A stretch of 6,842 nucleotides of DNA from an uncultured Eubacterium sp. (GCA_900542385.1 UQNP01000101.1:1-6842); one strand, 5' to 3'; positions 1 through 6,691 are shown, counted from the first letter of the stretch. Notes: generated by a model not told the origin, from the letters alone. Program-made: numbers and translations.

Positions 1-38
1 TTTGTAAATTATATTATCTATAATAATGGAGGTATATT

Positions 39-266
39 ATGACATTAGAAAAAATCAAGGGAATAATAGCAGAACAGTTAGGAGTTGAAGAAGATGCCGT
101 GAAGATGGAAACTCATCTCATGAAAGATCTTGAAGCAGATTCTCTCGATGCTGTAGAAATCATAATGGCTATAGAAGATGAATTCGACATCGAAGTTCCT
201 GATGAAGATGCTGAAAAATTCCAGACTGTCAGCGATATCGTAAATTATGTAGAAGCTAAGGCATAA
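39..266 (+). CDS. acpP: Acyl carrier protein
   Basis: This 75-residue protein is the carrier of type II fatty-acid synthesis. It holds growing acyl chains as thioesters on a 4'-phosphopantetheine arm in the cytoplasm. The attachment site is Ser35 in the motif D34-S35-L36, at the start of the acidic recognition helix ([16 protein letters not shown]) that docks Fab enzymes and the holo-ACP synthase. Length, overall acidity and the four-helix layout are normal for the family. A strong GGAGGT ribosome site at 28-33 lies 5 nt before the ATG and fixes the start. The stop codon is followed by a second stop in frame and then at once by rex, so the two are almost certainly one transcript. The promoter probably lies left of the window. 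A dedicated ACP for polyketide or another pathway cannot be excluded from this sequence, but the protein looks like the housekeeping form. Confidence 0.95.
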   Translation: MTLEKIKGIIAEQLGVEEDAVKMETHLMKDLEADSLDAVEIIMAIEDEFDIEVPDEDAEKFQTVSDIVNYVEAKA

Positions 267-269
267 TAG

Positions 270-920
270 ATGAAAAAAAATGCGAAGATTTCTAATGCTG
301 TAATAAAGAGACTACCGAGATACAGACGCTACTTAAAAGAACTGCGAAAAAAAGGGATCGAAAAGATATCTTCCAATGAATTCAGTGATCTTACGGGATA
401 TACAGCGTCGCAGATAAGACAGGATTTGAATAATTTCGGAGAATTCGGACAGCAGGGGTACGGATACAGCGTTGAAAGTCTTTATAAAGAGATCAGCGCG
501 ATACTCGGTCTTGATAAAAAGTATAAAATGGTGGTCGTTGGTGCGGGAAATCTCGGACAGGCGATCGTAAATCATACTTACTACTATAAATCAGGCTTCA
601 TAGTATCCGGTATTTTTGAAATCAATCCAAGGCTTATAGGTATTAAGATAAACGATATCGAAGTCATGGATTATGAAAACATAGTCGAGTTTGTCGAAGA
701 AAACGATATCGATATAGGAATCATATGCACGACGAAGGATGCTGCTCAGGAAGTTGCGGATAAACTGTGTTTTGCAGGAGTCAGGGGACTTTGGAATTTT
801 GCTCCGGTAGATATAGAGACGCCGGGACATGTAGCTGTAGAAAACGTGCATATCACAGACAGCCTGTATTCCCTTGCGTATCATATGAATGGAGAAAGGG
901 ACAACAAAATAAAAAAGTAA
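270..920 (+). CDS. rex: Redox-sensing transcriptional repressor Rex
   Basis: Rex is a homodimeric repressor that senses the NADH/NAD+ ratio and in clostridia controls fermentation and butyrate or alcohol genes. The 216 residues show the family layout. An N-terminal winged helix spans about residues 5-80, with the recognition helix near TASQIRQDL (45-53) and the glycine-rich wing FGEFGQQGYGY (56-66). A Rossmann NAD(H) domain follows, with G91-A-G-N-L-G96 after a hydrophobic strand. The C-terminal helix (about 190-205, NVHITDSLYSLAYHM) is the one swapped between subunits in known Rex structures. The start is 3 nt after the acpP stop. The only ribosome site is a weak TAAGG at 257-261 inside acpP, which suggests translational coupling. 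Codons 2-4 form a run of eight A. No Rex operator was recognised upstream in the window, so autoregulation cannot be judged. Confidence 0.95.
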   Translation: MKKNAKISNAVIKRLPRYRRYLKELRKKGIEKISSNEFSDLTGYTASQIRQDLNNFGEFGQQGYGYSVESLYKEISAILGLDKKYKMVVVGAGNLGQAIVNHTYYYKSGFIVSGIFEINPRLIGIKINDIEVMDYENIVEFVEENDIDIGIICTTKDAAQEVADKLCFAGVRGLWNFAPVDIETPGHVAVENVHITDSLYSLAYHMNGERDNKIKK

Positions 921-927
921 ATAATAA

Positions 928-957
928 AATAACCGTTTCATCTTTGAAACGGTTATT
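928..957. terminator. Bidirectional intrinsic terminator between rex and ferredoxin gene
   Basis: A perfect 13-bp stem (AATAACCGTTTCA at 928-940 with its complement at 945-957) encloses a TCTT loop. It lies 8 nt after the rex stop. Read on the minus strand, the stem is followed by a T-rich tail (TTTATTATTTACTTTTTT), so it is a good terminator for the ferredoxin gene. Read on the plus strand the tail (CATTATCATT) is poorer, but the stem should still serve rex. Confidence 0.8.
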
Positions 958-1002
958 CATTATCATTGATAATTGATTTATGTTCTCGTTACCATTATCG
1001 GT

Positions 1003-1173
1003 TTACTCTTCCACGCAAGCGCCAACAGGGCAAGCTCCTGCACAAGCTCCGCAGTCAATGCACTTATCTGCATCGATAACGTGGAACGCATCGCCGGCTG
1101 AGATGGCTTCTGTAGGACATTCATCAATACATGCACCGCAGTTGAGGCATGCATCAGTAATTTTGTAAGCCAT
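1003..1173 (-). CDS. Clostridial-type 2[4Fe-4S] ferredoxin
   Basis: This is a small soluble low-potential electron carrier, typically used by pyruvate:ferredoxin oxidoreductase, hydrogenase and electron-bifurcating enzymes in anaerobes. The 56 residues hold two CxxCxxCxxxCP motifs, Cys9/12/15/19 and Cys38/41/44/48. In this fold each cluster takes three cysteines from one motif and the fourth from the other. The start at 1173 is chosen because a perfect AAAGGAGG (1181-1188) sits 7 nt upstream; a longer open frame reaching to 1242 would cover both this site and the promoter. The C-terminus reads CPVGACVEE. Many clostridial ferredoxins have Pro where this one has an extra Cys53. The gene stands alone between a terminator and its own promoter, and diverges from the NTPase gene. 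Confidence 0.95.
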   Translation of the reverse strand: MAYKITDACLNCGACIDECPTEAISAGDAFHVIDADKCIDCGACAGACPVGACVEE

Positions 1174-1180
1174 TGTAATA

Positions 1181-1188
1181 CCTCCTTT
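1181..1188 (-). promoter_or_regulatory. Ribosome binding site of the ferredoxin gene
   Basis: The minus strand reads AAAGGAGG, a near-complete anti-Shine-Dalgarno match, 7 nt before the ATG at 1173. It decides the start of the ferredoxin gene against the longer in-frame extension. Confidence 0.85.
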
Positions 1189-1192
1189 GAAA

Positions 1193-1221
1193 TTATCTTT
1201 AAACGACAAACTGATTATAAC
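1193..1221 (+). promoter_or_regulatory. Candidate promoter of the NTPase-glycosylase operon
   Basis: A weak plus-strand match: TTATCT (1193-1198, 3 of 6) and TATAAC (1216-1221, 5 of 6) with 17 nt between. Its -10 overlaps the -10 of the opposing ferredoxin promoter by four bases. A start near 1228 would leave a very short leader before the ribosome site at 1232. This is inferred from position and spacing only. Confidence 0.3.
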
Positions 1222-1242
1222 AAACCTTATTGAGGAATTCAA
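1214..1242 (-). promoter_or_regulatory. Sigma-A type promoter of the ferredoxin gene
   Basis: On the minus strand a perfect -10 hexamer TATAAT (1214-1219) lies 17 nt from a -35 hexamer TTGAAT (1237-1242, 4 of 6 matches). Transcription would start near 1207, giving a leader of about 34 nt with the ribosome site in it. The -35 lies between the ribosome site and the ATG of the divergent NTPase gene, so the two transcription units overlap here. Confidence 0.65.
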
Positions 1243-1243
1243 G

Positions 1244-2050
1244 ATGAAAGTTTATGCACTTATAGGAAAGAGCGGCACAGGTAAAAGCTTTCAGGCTGTG
1301 AACCTGTGCAGAGAATTAAAAATAGAAAGTATAATAGATGACGGTCTGTTCATATGCCGCAATAAAGTTGTGGCAGGAATATCCGCTAAAAGGCAGCCTA
1401 CTAAAGTAGGAGCAGTGAAAACAGCGCTTTTCACCAAGGATGAACATATGCAGGAAGTGAAAGAAGCCCTCGGTAGGATGAAGCCTTCCAGTATACTCAT
1501 CATAGGTACCTCTGTGGGGATGGTGGAAAAAATCGTAAAGCGCCTCGAGCTTCCGCCTATAGACAGGAAGATATTCATAGAGGAGATAACCACCAAAGAA
1601 GAGAGGGCCGTGGCGAGAAAACAGCGTGATGAGATGGGACAGCATGTTATACCGGCGCCTACATTTCAGCTGAAGAGGCAGTTTTCCGGATATTTTATGA
1701 TGCCTATGAAGATGCTGCTTAAGGAGCTGGGACCTCGCAGGGTTTACAGCGAGAAATCCGTTGTGAGACCGACCTACAGCTACCTGGGGGAGTATAAGAT
1801 ATCGGAAAAAGTTCTCTCTGATATAGTGGAGTGCGTAAGCAGAGAAAGCAGCGTGATATATGATATCGCAAAAGTGATGATATCGCAGGTGCCTGACGGG
1901 ATAGACATATATATGATCGTCAATCTGAAATACATAGATGATCTGCCCGGCAGAGCAAGGGCGTTTCAGCGAAGGACCGCCAAAAAGATAGAGGAGATGA
2001 CGGCTTTCAACGTAAATAAGATAGATATAGATGTAAAAGATGTGATATAG
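1244..2050 (+). CDS. P-loop NTPase with C-terminal Asp23/Gls24-like domain (function unknown)
   Basis: The 268-residue protein opens with a strand and a textbook Walker A motif, GKSGTGKS at residues 8-15, so it should bind a nucleoside triphosphate. A usual Walker B aspartate is not obvious: strand SSILIIGTS (82-90) lacks one, and the DD of SIIDDGLF (29-36) is an alternative. A conserved-looking middle stretch (HVIPAPTFQLKRQFSGYFM, about 134-152) follows. From about residue 172 (SVVRPTYSYLGEYKIS) to the end, the alternating helix and strand pattern, closing in KKIEEMTAFNVNKIDIDVKDV, resembles Asp23/Gls24 proteins, which are linked to the envelope and stress in Gram-positive bacteria. No signal peptide or membrane helix is visible. 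The ATG at 1244 follows GAGG at 1232-1235; a TTG at 1187 in frame is less likely because it lacks a ribosome site. It is probably co-transcribed with the glycosylase gene 36 nt downstream. The C-terminal assignment is by eye. Confidence 0.85.
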   Translation: MKVYALIGKSGTGKSFQAVNLCRELKIESIIDDGLFICRNKVVAGISAKRQPTKVGAVKTALFTKDEHMQEVKEALGRMKPSSILIIGTSVGMVEKIVKRLELPPIDRKIFIEEITTKEERAVARKQRDEMGQHVIPAPTFQLKRQFSGYFMMPMKMLLKELGPRRVYSEKSVVRPTYSYLGEYKISEKVLSDIVECVSRESSVIYDIAKVMISQVPDGIDIYMIVNLKYIDDLPGRARAFQRRTAKKIEEMTAFNVNKIDIDVKDVI

Positions 2051-2086
2051 GTACATTATATATAGTAGACATGACAGGAGATGCAG

Positions 2087-2983
2087 ATGGAGGGAAACAA
2101 AAGAGATCAGGTTTTTACTGTCACAGGTGTGGATGATTTCGATCTTGACCAGATATTCGACTGCGGACAGTGTTTCAGATGGGACAGGAACGAGGACGGC
2201 AGTTACAGCGGGATAGCGTACGGTATACCGGCCAGGATAAAATGGCATGAAGATGAGAGGAAGCTTGAGATATACAATTCCGGAGAAAAGGAATTCAATG
2301 AAATATGGAAAAACTACTTCGATTTGAACAGGGATTACGGAGAGATAAAGAGGTATCTTACAGAGCATGATGAGGTGATAGGAAGCGCCATAGCTTACGG
2401 GCCGGGAATAAGGATACTCAATCAGGACAAATGGGAAACATTGATTTCATTTATAATATCTCAGAACAACAATATCCCGAGGATCAAAAAATGTATAAAT
2501 TCGCTGGCCGAGAATCTGGGAGAGGAGGCAGGTGAGTACGAAGGAAAGAAATACTTCGATCTGCCGTCGCCTGAAGTTTTAGCGTCGGCGAGCCTGGATG
2601 ACCTTGCTCCGTGCAGACTGGGCTACAGGGCAAAATATCTGATAGAGACGGCAAAGACAGTCAGAGATGAAGGGATCGAAAGCCTCCATGCCCTCGGCGA
2701 TGACAGCGTGACTGCTGCAGAAGCATCGGAGGCGCTGAGAAAATACTGCGGAGTGGGTCCTAAAGTAGCAAACTGCATATCCCTTTTCTCAATGGGTAAG
2801 ATAGACAGCTTTCCTATAGATGTGTGGGTTAAAAAAGTGATGAACAGACTCTACGGAATAGACGAGGGCAACGTGCGAGCCATGGAGGCGCTGGCAGAAG
2901 AGAGATTCGGCAGATACGGCGGGATCGCGCAGCAGTATCTTTTTTATTACATAACCCACAACAGGGAAATAAGGGAAGGATAA
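2087..2983 (+). CDS. OGG1-type 8-oxoguanine DNA glycosylase/AP lyase
   Basis: This enzyme excises 8-oxoguanine from DNA and nicks the abasic strand, as part of base-excision repair of oxidative damage. The 298 residues carry an N-terminal OGG_N-like region (FDCGQCFRW, about 24-32) and a C-terminal HhH-GPD glycosylase domain. Counting from this start, the Asn triplet of ISQNNNIPRI is at 127-129. The catalytic Lys226 lies in the hairpin CGVGPKVANC, matching human Lys249 in GVGTKVADC, and the catalytic Asp245 lies in FPIDVW, matching human Asp268. LGYRAKYL (178-185) matches the human LGYRARY segment. All key residues are present, so the enzyme is probably active. AGGAG at 2076-2080 stands 6 nt before the ATG at 2087; the ATG at 2081 would leave no spacer. 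It is the second gene of an operon and is followed by a terminator at 3034. Confidence 0.93.
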   Translation: MEGNKRDQVFTVTGVDDFDLDQIFDCGQCFRWDRNEDGSYSGIAYGIPARIKWHEDERKLEIYNSGEKEFNEIWKNYFDLNRDYGEIKRYLTEHDEVIGSAIAYGPGIRILNQDKWETLISFIISQNNNIPRIKKCINSLAENLGEEAGEYEGKKYFDLPSPEVLASASLDDLAPCRLGYRAKYLIETAKTVRDEGIESLHALGDDSVTAAEASEALRKYCGVGPKVANCISLFSMGKIDSFPIDVWVKKVMNRLYGIDEGNVRAMEALAEERFGRYGGIAQQYLFYYITHNREIREG

Positions 2984-3033
2984 CAGCAGCTTGAGAACAA
3001 TAGTATTTATAAAGTATTACAGTGAGATATCAT

Positions 3034-3074
3034 GAGAGCGGAGACGCATATACAGCGTTTCCGTTCTTTATTTT
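3034..3074 (+). terminator. Intrinsic terminator after the glycosylase gene
   Basis: A stem of up to 14 bp (3034-3047 with 3055-3068), including a few G-U pairs and a GC-rich core CGGAGACGC/GCGTTTCCG, encloses the loop ATATACA. It runs into a T-rich stretch (TTCTTTATTTT). It lies 50 nt after the glycosylase stop and insulates the groE promoter from upstream read-through. Confidence 0.8.
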
Positions 3075-3103
3075 ATCTTTAACAAGAAAATTTTAAAAAC
3101 GTA

Positions 3104-3132
3104 TTGACAAAACGAGGAAATGGCTGTAAATT
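3104..3132 (+). promoter_or_regulatory. Vegetative promoter of groESL
   Basis: A perfect -35 TTGACA (3104-3109), 17 nt, then TAAATT (3127-3132, 4 of 6) as -10. The start would fall near 3139, at the left edge of the CIRCE repeat. This is the usual arrangement for HrcA-repressed operons transcribed by the main sigma factor. Confidence 0.8.
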
Positions 3133-3136
3133 ATAG

Positions 3137-3163
3137 TTAGCACTCATAAATAAAGAGTGCTAA
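3137..3163. promoter_or_regulatory. CIRCE operator (HrcA binding site)
   Basis: A perfect inverted repeat TTAGCACTC-N9-GAGTGCTAA matches the CIRCE consensus with no mismatch and the canonical 9-nt spacer. It overlaps the transcription start, so bound HrcA would block groESL under normal growth and release it on heat shock. In RNA it would also form a 5' hairpin. The hrcA gene itself is not in the window. Confidence 0.97.
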
Positions 3164-3199
3164 CAAAGAACGAAAAGGGTTTTCCCTGATATAAACTTG

Positions 3200-3220
3200 G
3201 GTTTCGGTAATACCGGGACC
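3200..3220 (+). other. Hairpin in the groES leader
   Basis: Positions 3200-3208 and 3212-3220 can pair as a 9-bp stem (core CGGT/ACCG, two G-U pairs, outer GGT/ACC) around the loop AAT. A smaller one, GCAT-ATTA-ATGC, follows at 3221-3232, and AGGG-TTTT-CCCT lies at 3176-3187. They sit between CIRCE and the groES ribosome site in a leader of about 120 nt. A role in mRNA stability is possible but not shown. Confidence 0.4.
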
Positions 3221-3258
3221 GCATATTAATGCATAATAAAAGTAAAGGAGATGACACT

Positions 3259-5195
<1,937 letters not shown>

Positions 5196-5331
5196 TGCAG
5201 GACGTCAGCTCAGCTCACTGAAAGCAAAAGCATGAAGCAGAGTATAAAAGGGGTTGGATATACAAGACATATAGAGGAAACGACTTGAAAAGAAAAAATT
5301 AAGTATAGATCATAGTCAAATCAGAGGGACG
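5196..5331. other. Non-coding gap after groEL
   Basis: These 136 nt hold no gene I can support. The only plus-strand start worth checking (ATG at 5232) gives 18 codons and no ribosome site. The sequence is purine-rich on the plus strand and is probably the groESL 3' untranslated region. Confidence 0.6.
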
Positions 5332-5360
5332 AAAGAGCAGCCGGTATGGCTGCTCTTTTG
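5332..5360. terminator. groESL terminator, shared with the convergent nitroreductase gene
   Basis: A perfect 11-bp stem (AAAGAGCAGCC at 5332-5342 with GGCTGCTCTTT at 5348-5358) encloses the loop GGTAT. On the plus strand it runs into TTTT and then an AT-rich tail, making it the groESL terminator. The nitroreductase stop on the minus strand is only about 10 nt to the right, so the stem probably serves that operon too, although its minus-strand T tract (TTTCGTCC) is weak. Confidence 0.75.
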
Positions 5361-5368
5361 CTGTAATT

Positions 5369-6034
5369 TTATACCCATTGGAAGTTGTCGCTCCCGGCGC
5401 CGATCTCAAAATGGCGTTTGACTATGCCAAGATCGGTTTTGCTGTAAAAGCCTATTCCAGGTTTTACAGACACCTTATTGCCGTTCAGATAGAATTTGAA
5501 TTTCTGCTGATTCATCGCTGTGGGAGCGAGCAGAGCAGCGTCGATCCCATCTATGAACCACTGAGGAAGCGGGCCGTCTGCAAATATGACATCATCTCTT
5601 TGCTTTGACTTGTGAGGAACGCCTTCTGTAGTACCGTAGCCTACTGCGATGACGAAGAGAATTTTTTCTCCTTCTTCCAGGTGAACTTTCGTTTTATTCT
5701 TGCTGTAGGTCATTGCGACCCAGCAGGTGTTCAAGCCCAGGGCCTGCGCGGTGAGAACGATCTTTTCTCCATAGTATCCGCAGGCCTGCTGTGAATCAGC
5801 GGAATTTTTGCCTATGACGGCTATATAGTTCCTTACATTGAAAAATTTTCCGTAACGAGCCATGAATCCGCTGAAGGCCTCGGGCTCGTCTGTTACGAGC
5901 TGAAAGCGAATGCCGCTGTCTTCGTTACACTGCTCTATACATGAAATGAGTTGATCTTTCACTTCTCCTTCGATAGGTCTGTCTGTGTAAGAGCGAACGG
6001 AATGACGTGTTTTGATTGCATTTGATAGATCCAT
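5369..6034 (-). CDS. Nitroreductase-family protein, TM1586-like (putative FMN oxidoreductase)
   Basis: Proteins of this fold bind FMN and use NAD(P)H to reduce nitro compounds, quinones or other electrophiles; the true substrate is unknown. In the 221 residues, the N-terminal AIKTRHSVRSYTDRPI (6-21) matches the FMN-phosphate binding RxSxRxY signature with Arg10, Ser12, Arg14 and Tyr16. GEKIVLTAQALGLNTCWV (89-106) is the central helix and strand typical of the family. PHKSKQRDD (140-148) and AALLAPTAMNQQKF (166-179) resemble the TM1586-type subgroup, in which two pseudo-repeats are joined in one chain. No signal peptide is seen. The start lies 1 nt after the stop of the ArsR-type gene, and the best purine-rich site (AGGAG at 6052-6056) is 17 nt away, so translation is probably coupled. 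It is likely the target of that regulator. Confidence 0.85.
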   Translation of the reverse strand: MDLSNAIKTRHSVRSYTDRPIEGEVKDQLISCIEQCNEDSGIRFQLVTDEPEAFSGFMARYGKFFNVRNYIAVIGKNSADSQQACGYYGEKIVLTAQALGLNTCWVAMTYSKNKTKVHLEEGEKILFVIAVGYGTTEGVPHKSKQRDDVIFADGPLPQWFIDGIDAALLAPTAMNQQKFKFYLNGNKVSVKPGIGFYSKTDLGIVKRHFEIGAGSDNFQWV

Positions 6035-6035
6035 T

Positions 6036-6395
6036 TTAAAGTTCTTCGTTACTCCTTTCCGGAACGTTTTTCATAAGTTCCTTTATATCGCAGAACAAGG
6101 TTATCAGATTGTTCAATTCGCTGATATCGAGATTCAGATAGTAGTATATGAAGGTACCTTCTTTTCGGTCTTTTACTATACCGGCAGATTTCAGTATCTG
6201 CATGTGATGAGAAGCAGCAGCGCGTGAAAGATTTGCGCGCTTTGCAATATCGACCACGCGGCTTCCGCTGCATTCACCGTTGAGCATGGTACATATTAGG
6301 TGTTGGCGTGTTTTATCTCCGATAGCAGACAATATCTTCTGACATTTCTTAAATTCATCTTCTAATCGTTTTACATCCTCTGGGGTGTTTTCCAT
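6036..6395 (-). CDS. ArsR-family winged-helix transcriptional regulator
   Basis: This 119-residue protein is a small dimeric repressor of the ArsR/SmtB family. The winged helix spans about 18-90: KILSAIGDKTRQHLICTML, then the helix-turn-helix VVDIAKRANLSRAAASHHMQILKSAGIV (47-74, recognition helix around SRAAASHHMQIL), then the wing DRKEGTFIYYYLN (76-88). The metal site typical of ArsR (CVC in ELCVCDL) is replaced here by R46-V47-V48 before Asp49, so the classic arsenic/antimony site is absent. Other cysteines are Cys18, Cys35, Cys42 and Cys102, which could sense redox state, electrophiles or a metal; this is inference. AAAGGAGA (6405-6412) stands about 10 nt before the ATG. The gene heads an operon with the nitroreductase gene, and its upstream region contains palindromes that could be its own operator. 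Confidence 0.9.
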   Translation of the reverse strand: MENTPEDVKRLEDEFKKCQKILSAIGDKTRQHLICTMLNGECSGSRVVDIAKRANLSRAAASHHMQILKSAGIVKDRKEGTFIYYYLNLDISELNNLITLFCDIKELMKNVPERSNEEL

Positions 6396-6418
6396 TTAAA
6401 AGTTTCTCCTTTGCTGAA

Positions 6419-6433
6419 GGACTTGACAAGTCC
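6419..6433. promoter_or_regulatory. Perfect 15-bp palindrome, candidate operator
   Basis: GGACTTG-A-CAAGTCC is a perfect 7-1-7 palindrome. A one-base loop makes an RNA hairpin unlikely, so it reads as a protein-binding site on DNA. It lies between the presumed arsR-type start site and its ribosome site, and it overlaps the -35 (TTGACA at 6423) of a rightward promoter. The best guess is autoregulation by the adjacent ArsR-type protein. Confidence 0.5.
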
Positions 6434-6452
6434 GGCAGTATTCTGCTATATT
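6423..6452 (+). promoter_or_regulatory. Near-consensus rightward promoter
   Basis: Perfect TTGACA (6423-6428), 18 nt, then TATATT (6447-6452, 5 of 6). A transcript would start near 6459 and run toward the ABC ATPase fragment at 6692 with a leader of about 230 nt. The -35 is buried in the 15-bp palindrome. Confidence 0.45.
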
Positions 6453-6470
6453 CTGCGATTGAATAACCTG

Positions 6471-6500
6471 ATTGTATCATATTTTTTGCTTTTACGTCAT
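6471..6500 (-). promoter_or_regulatory. Candidate promoter of the arsR-nitroreductase operon
   Basis: On the minus strand TACAAT (6471-6476, 5 of 6) lies 18 nt from ATGACG (6495-6500, 4 of 6), giving a start near 6464 and a leader of about 69 nt. TATGAT just upstream (6476-6481) is an alternative -10. The -35 overlaps an inverted repeat, TTTACG-N5-CGTAAA (6491-6507). Confidence 0.45.
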
Positions 6501-6680
6501 TCGTAAAGAAAATCAAGATGAAAGAGCGGATTTTTTATTGAGCGTTTTTGGTATTTTGCGTTTAATTTAATTGTAAAGTAAAGCGTTTTGAGATAAAATG
6601 TGATATTATAGTTTTAACTGTAAAATTGATTCAGGAAATTAAACGGACAATCGATTTATAAGTGAAGGTATAAAGATGAC

Positions 6681-6686
6681 AGGAGG
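6681..6686 (+). promoter_or_regulatory. Ribosome binding site of the ABC ATPase fragment
   Basis: A perfect AGGAGG lies 5 nt before the ATG at 6692. It decides the start of the fragment, because the same frame is closed by a stop at 6677. Confidence 0.75.
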
Positions 6687-6691
6687 CAATT

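Larger units (their letters stand above)
6396..6691. other. Intergenic regulatory region between arsR-type gene and ABC ATPase fragment
   Basis: No gene is visible in these 296 nt. The left third holds the structured elements listed separately. The rest (about 6510-6680) is markedly AT-rich. It contains an imperfect inverted repeat, TTTAATTTA-N4-TAAAGTAAA (6561-6582, one mismatch), and a weak rightward promoter-like pair, TTGTAA (6571-6576) and TAAAAT (6594-6599), 17 nt apart. No frame here encodes a Walker A motif that could complete the ABC ATPase fragment on the right. Confidence 0.6.

Noticed and set aside
19..24. Consensus TATAAT just before acpP
   Set aside because: A start about 7 nt downstream would fall in the ribosome site at 28-33, and no -35 lies at a proper distance (TTGTAA at 2-7 is only 11 nt away).
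959..973. Fur box for the ATTATC/GATAAT palindrome
   Set aside because: The arms face the opposite way from the Fur consensus (GATAAT-N-ATTATC), and the site is downstream of convergent genes.
1187..1243. Upstream TTG start extending the NTPase by 19 residues
   Set aside because: There is no ribosome site before it, it lies in the divergent promoter region, and the Walker A strand begins naturally at the ATG at 1244.
1189..1243. Rex operator in the ferredoxin promoter (TTGTTATAAT on the minus strand)
   Set aside because: Only the left half resembles the clostridial TTGTTAA-N4-TTAACAA motif; the right half does not match.
2081..2086. ATG at 2081 as start of the glycosylase
   Set aside because: It directly abuts AGGAG with no spacer; the ATG at 2087 has a normal 6-nt spacing.
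1316..2368. 350-codon open frame on the minus strand opposite the NTPase and glycosylase genes
   Set aside because: The frame lies antisense to two well-supported genes, its translation is a compositionally odd run rich in Tyr, His and Leu with no recognisable domain, and it spans their intergenic gap.
5232..5288. Small 18-codon ORF after groEL
   Set aside because: It has no ribosome site, no recognisable sequence, and lies in the probable groESL 3' untranslated region.
5285..5309. Promoter-like TTGAAA and TATAGA after groEL
   Set aside because: The spacing is only 13 nt, and no plus-strand gene follows before the terminator.
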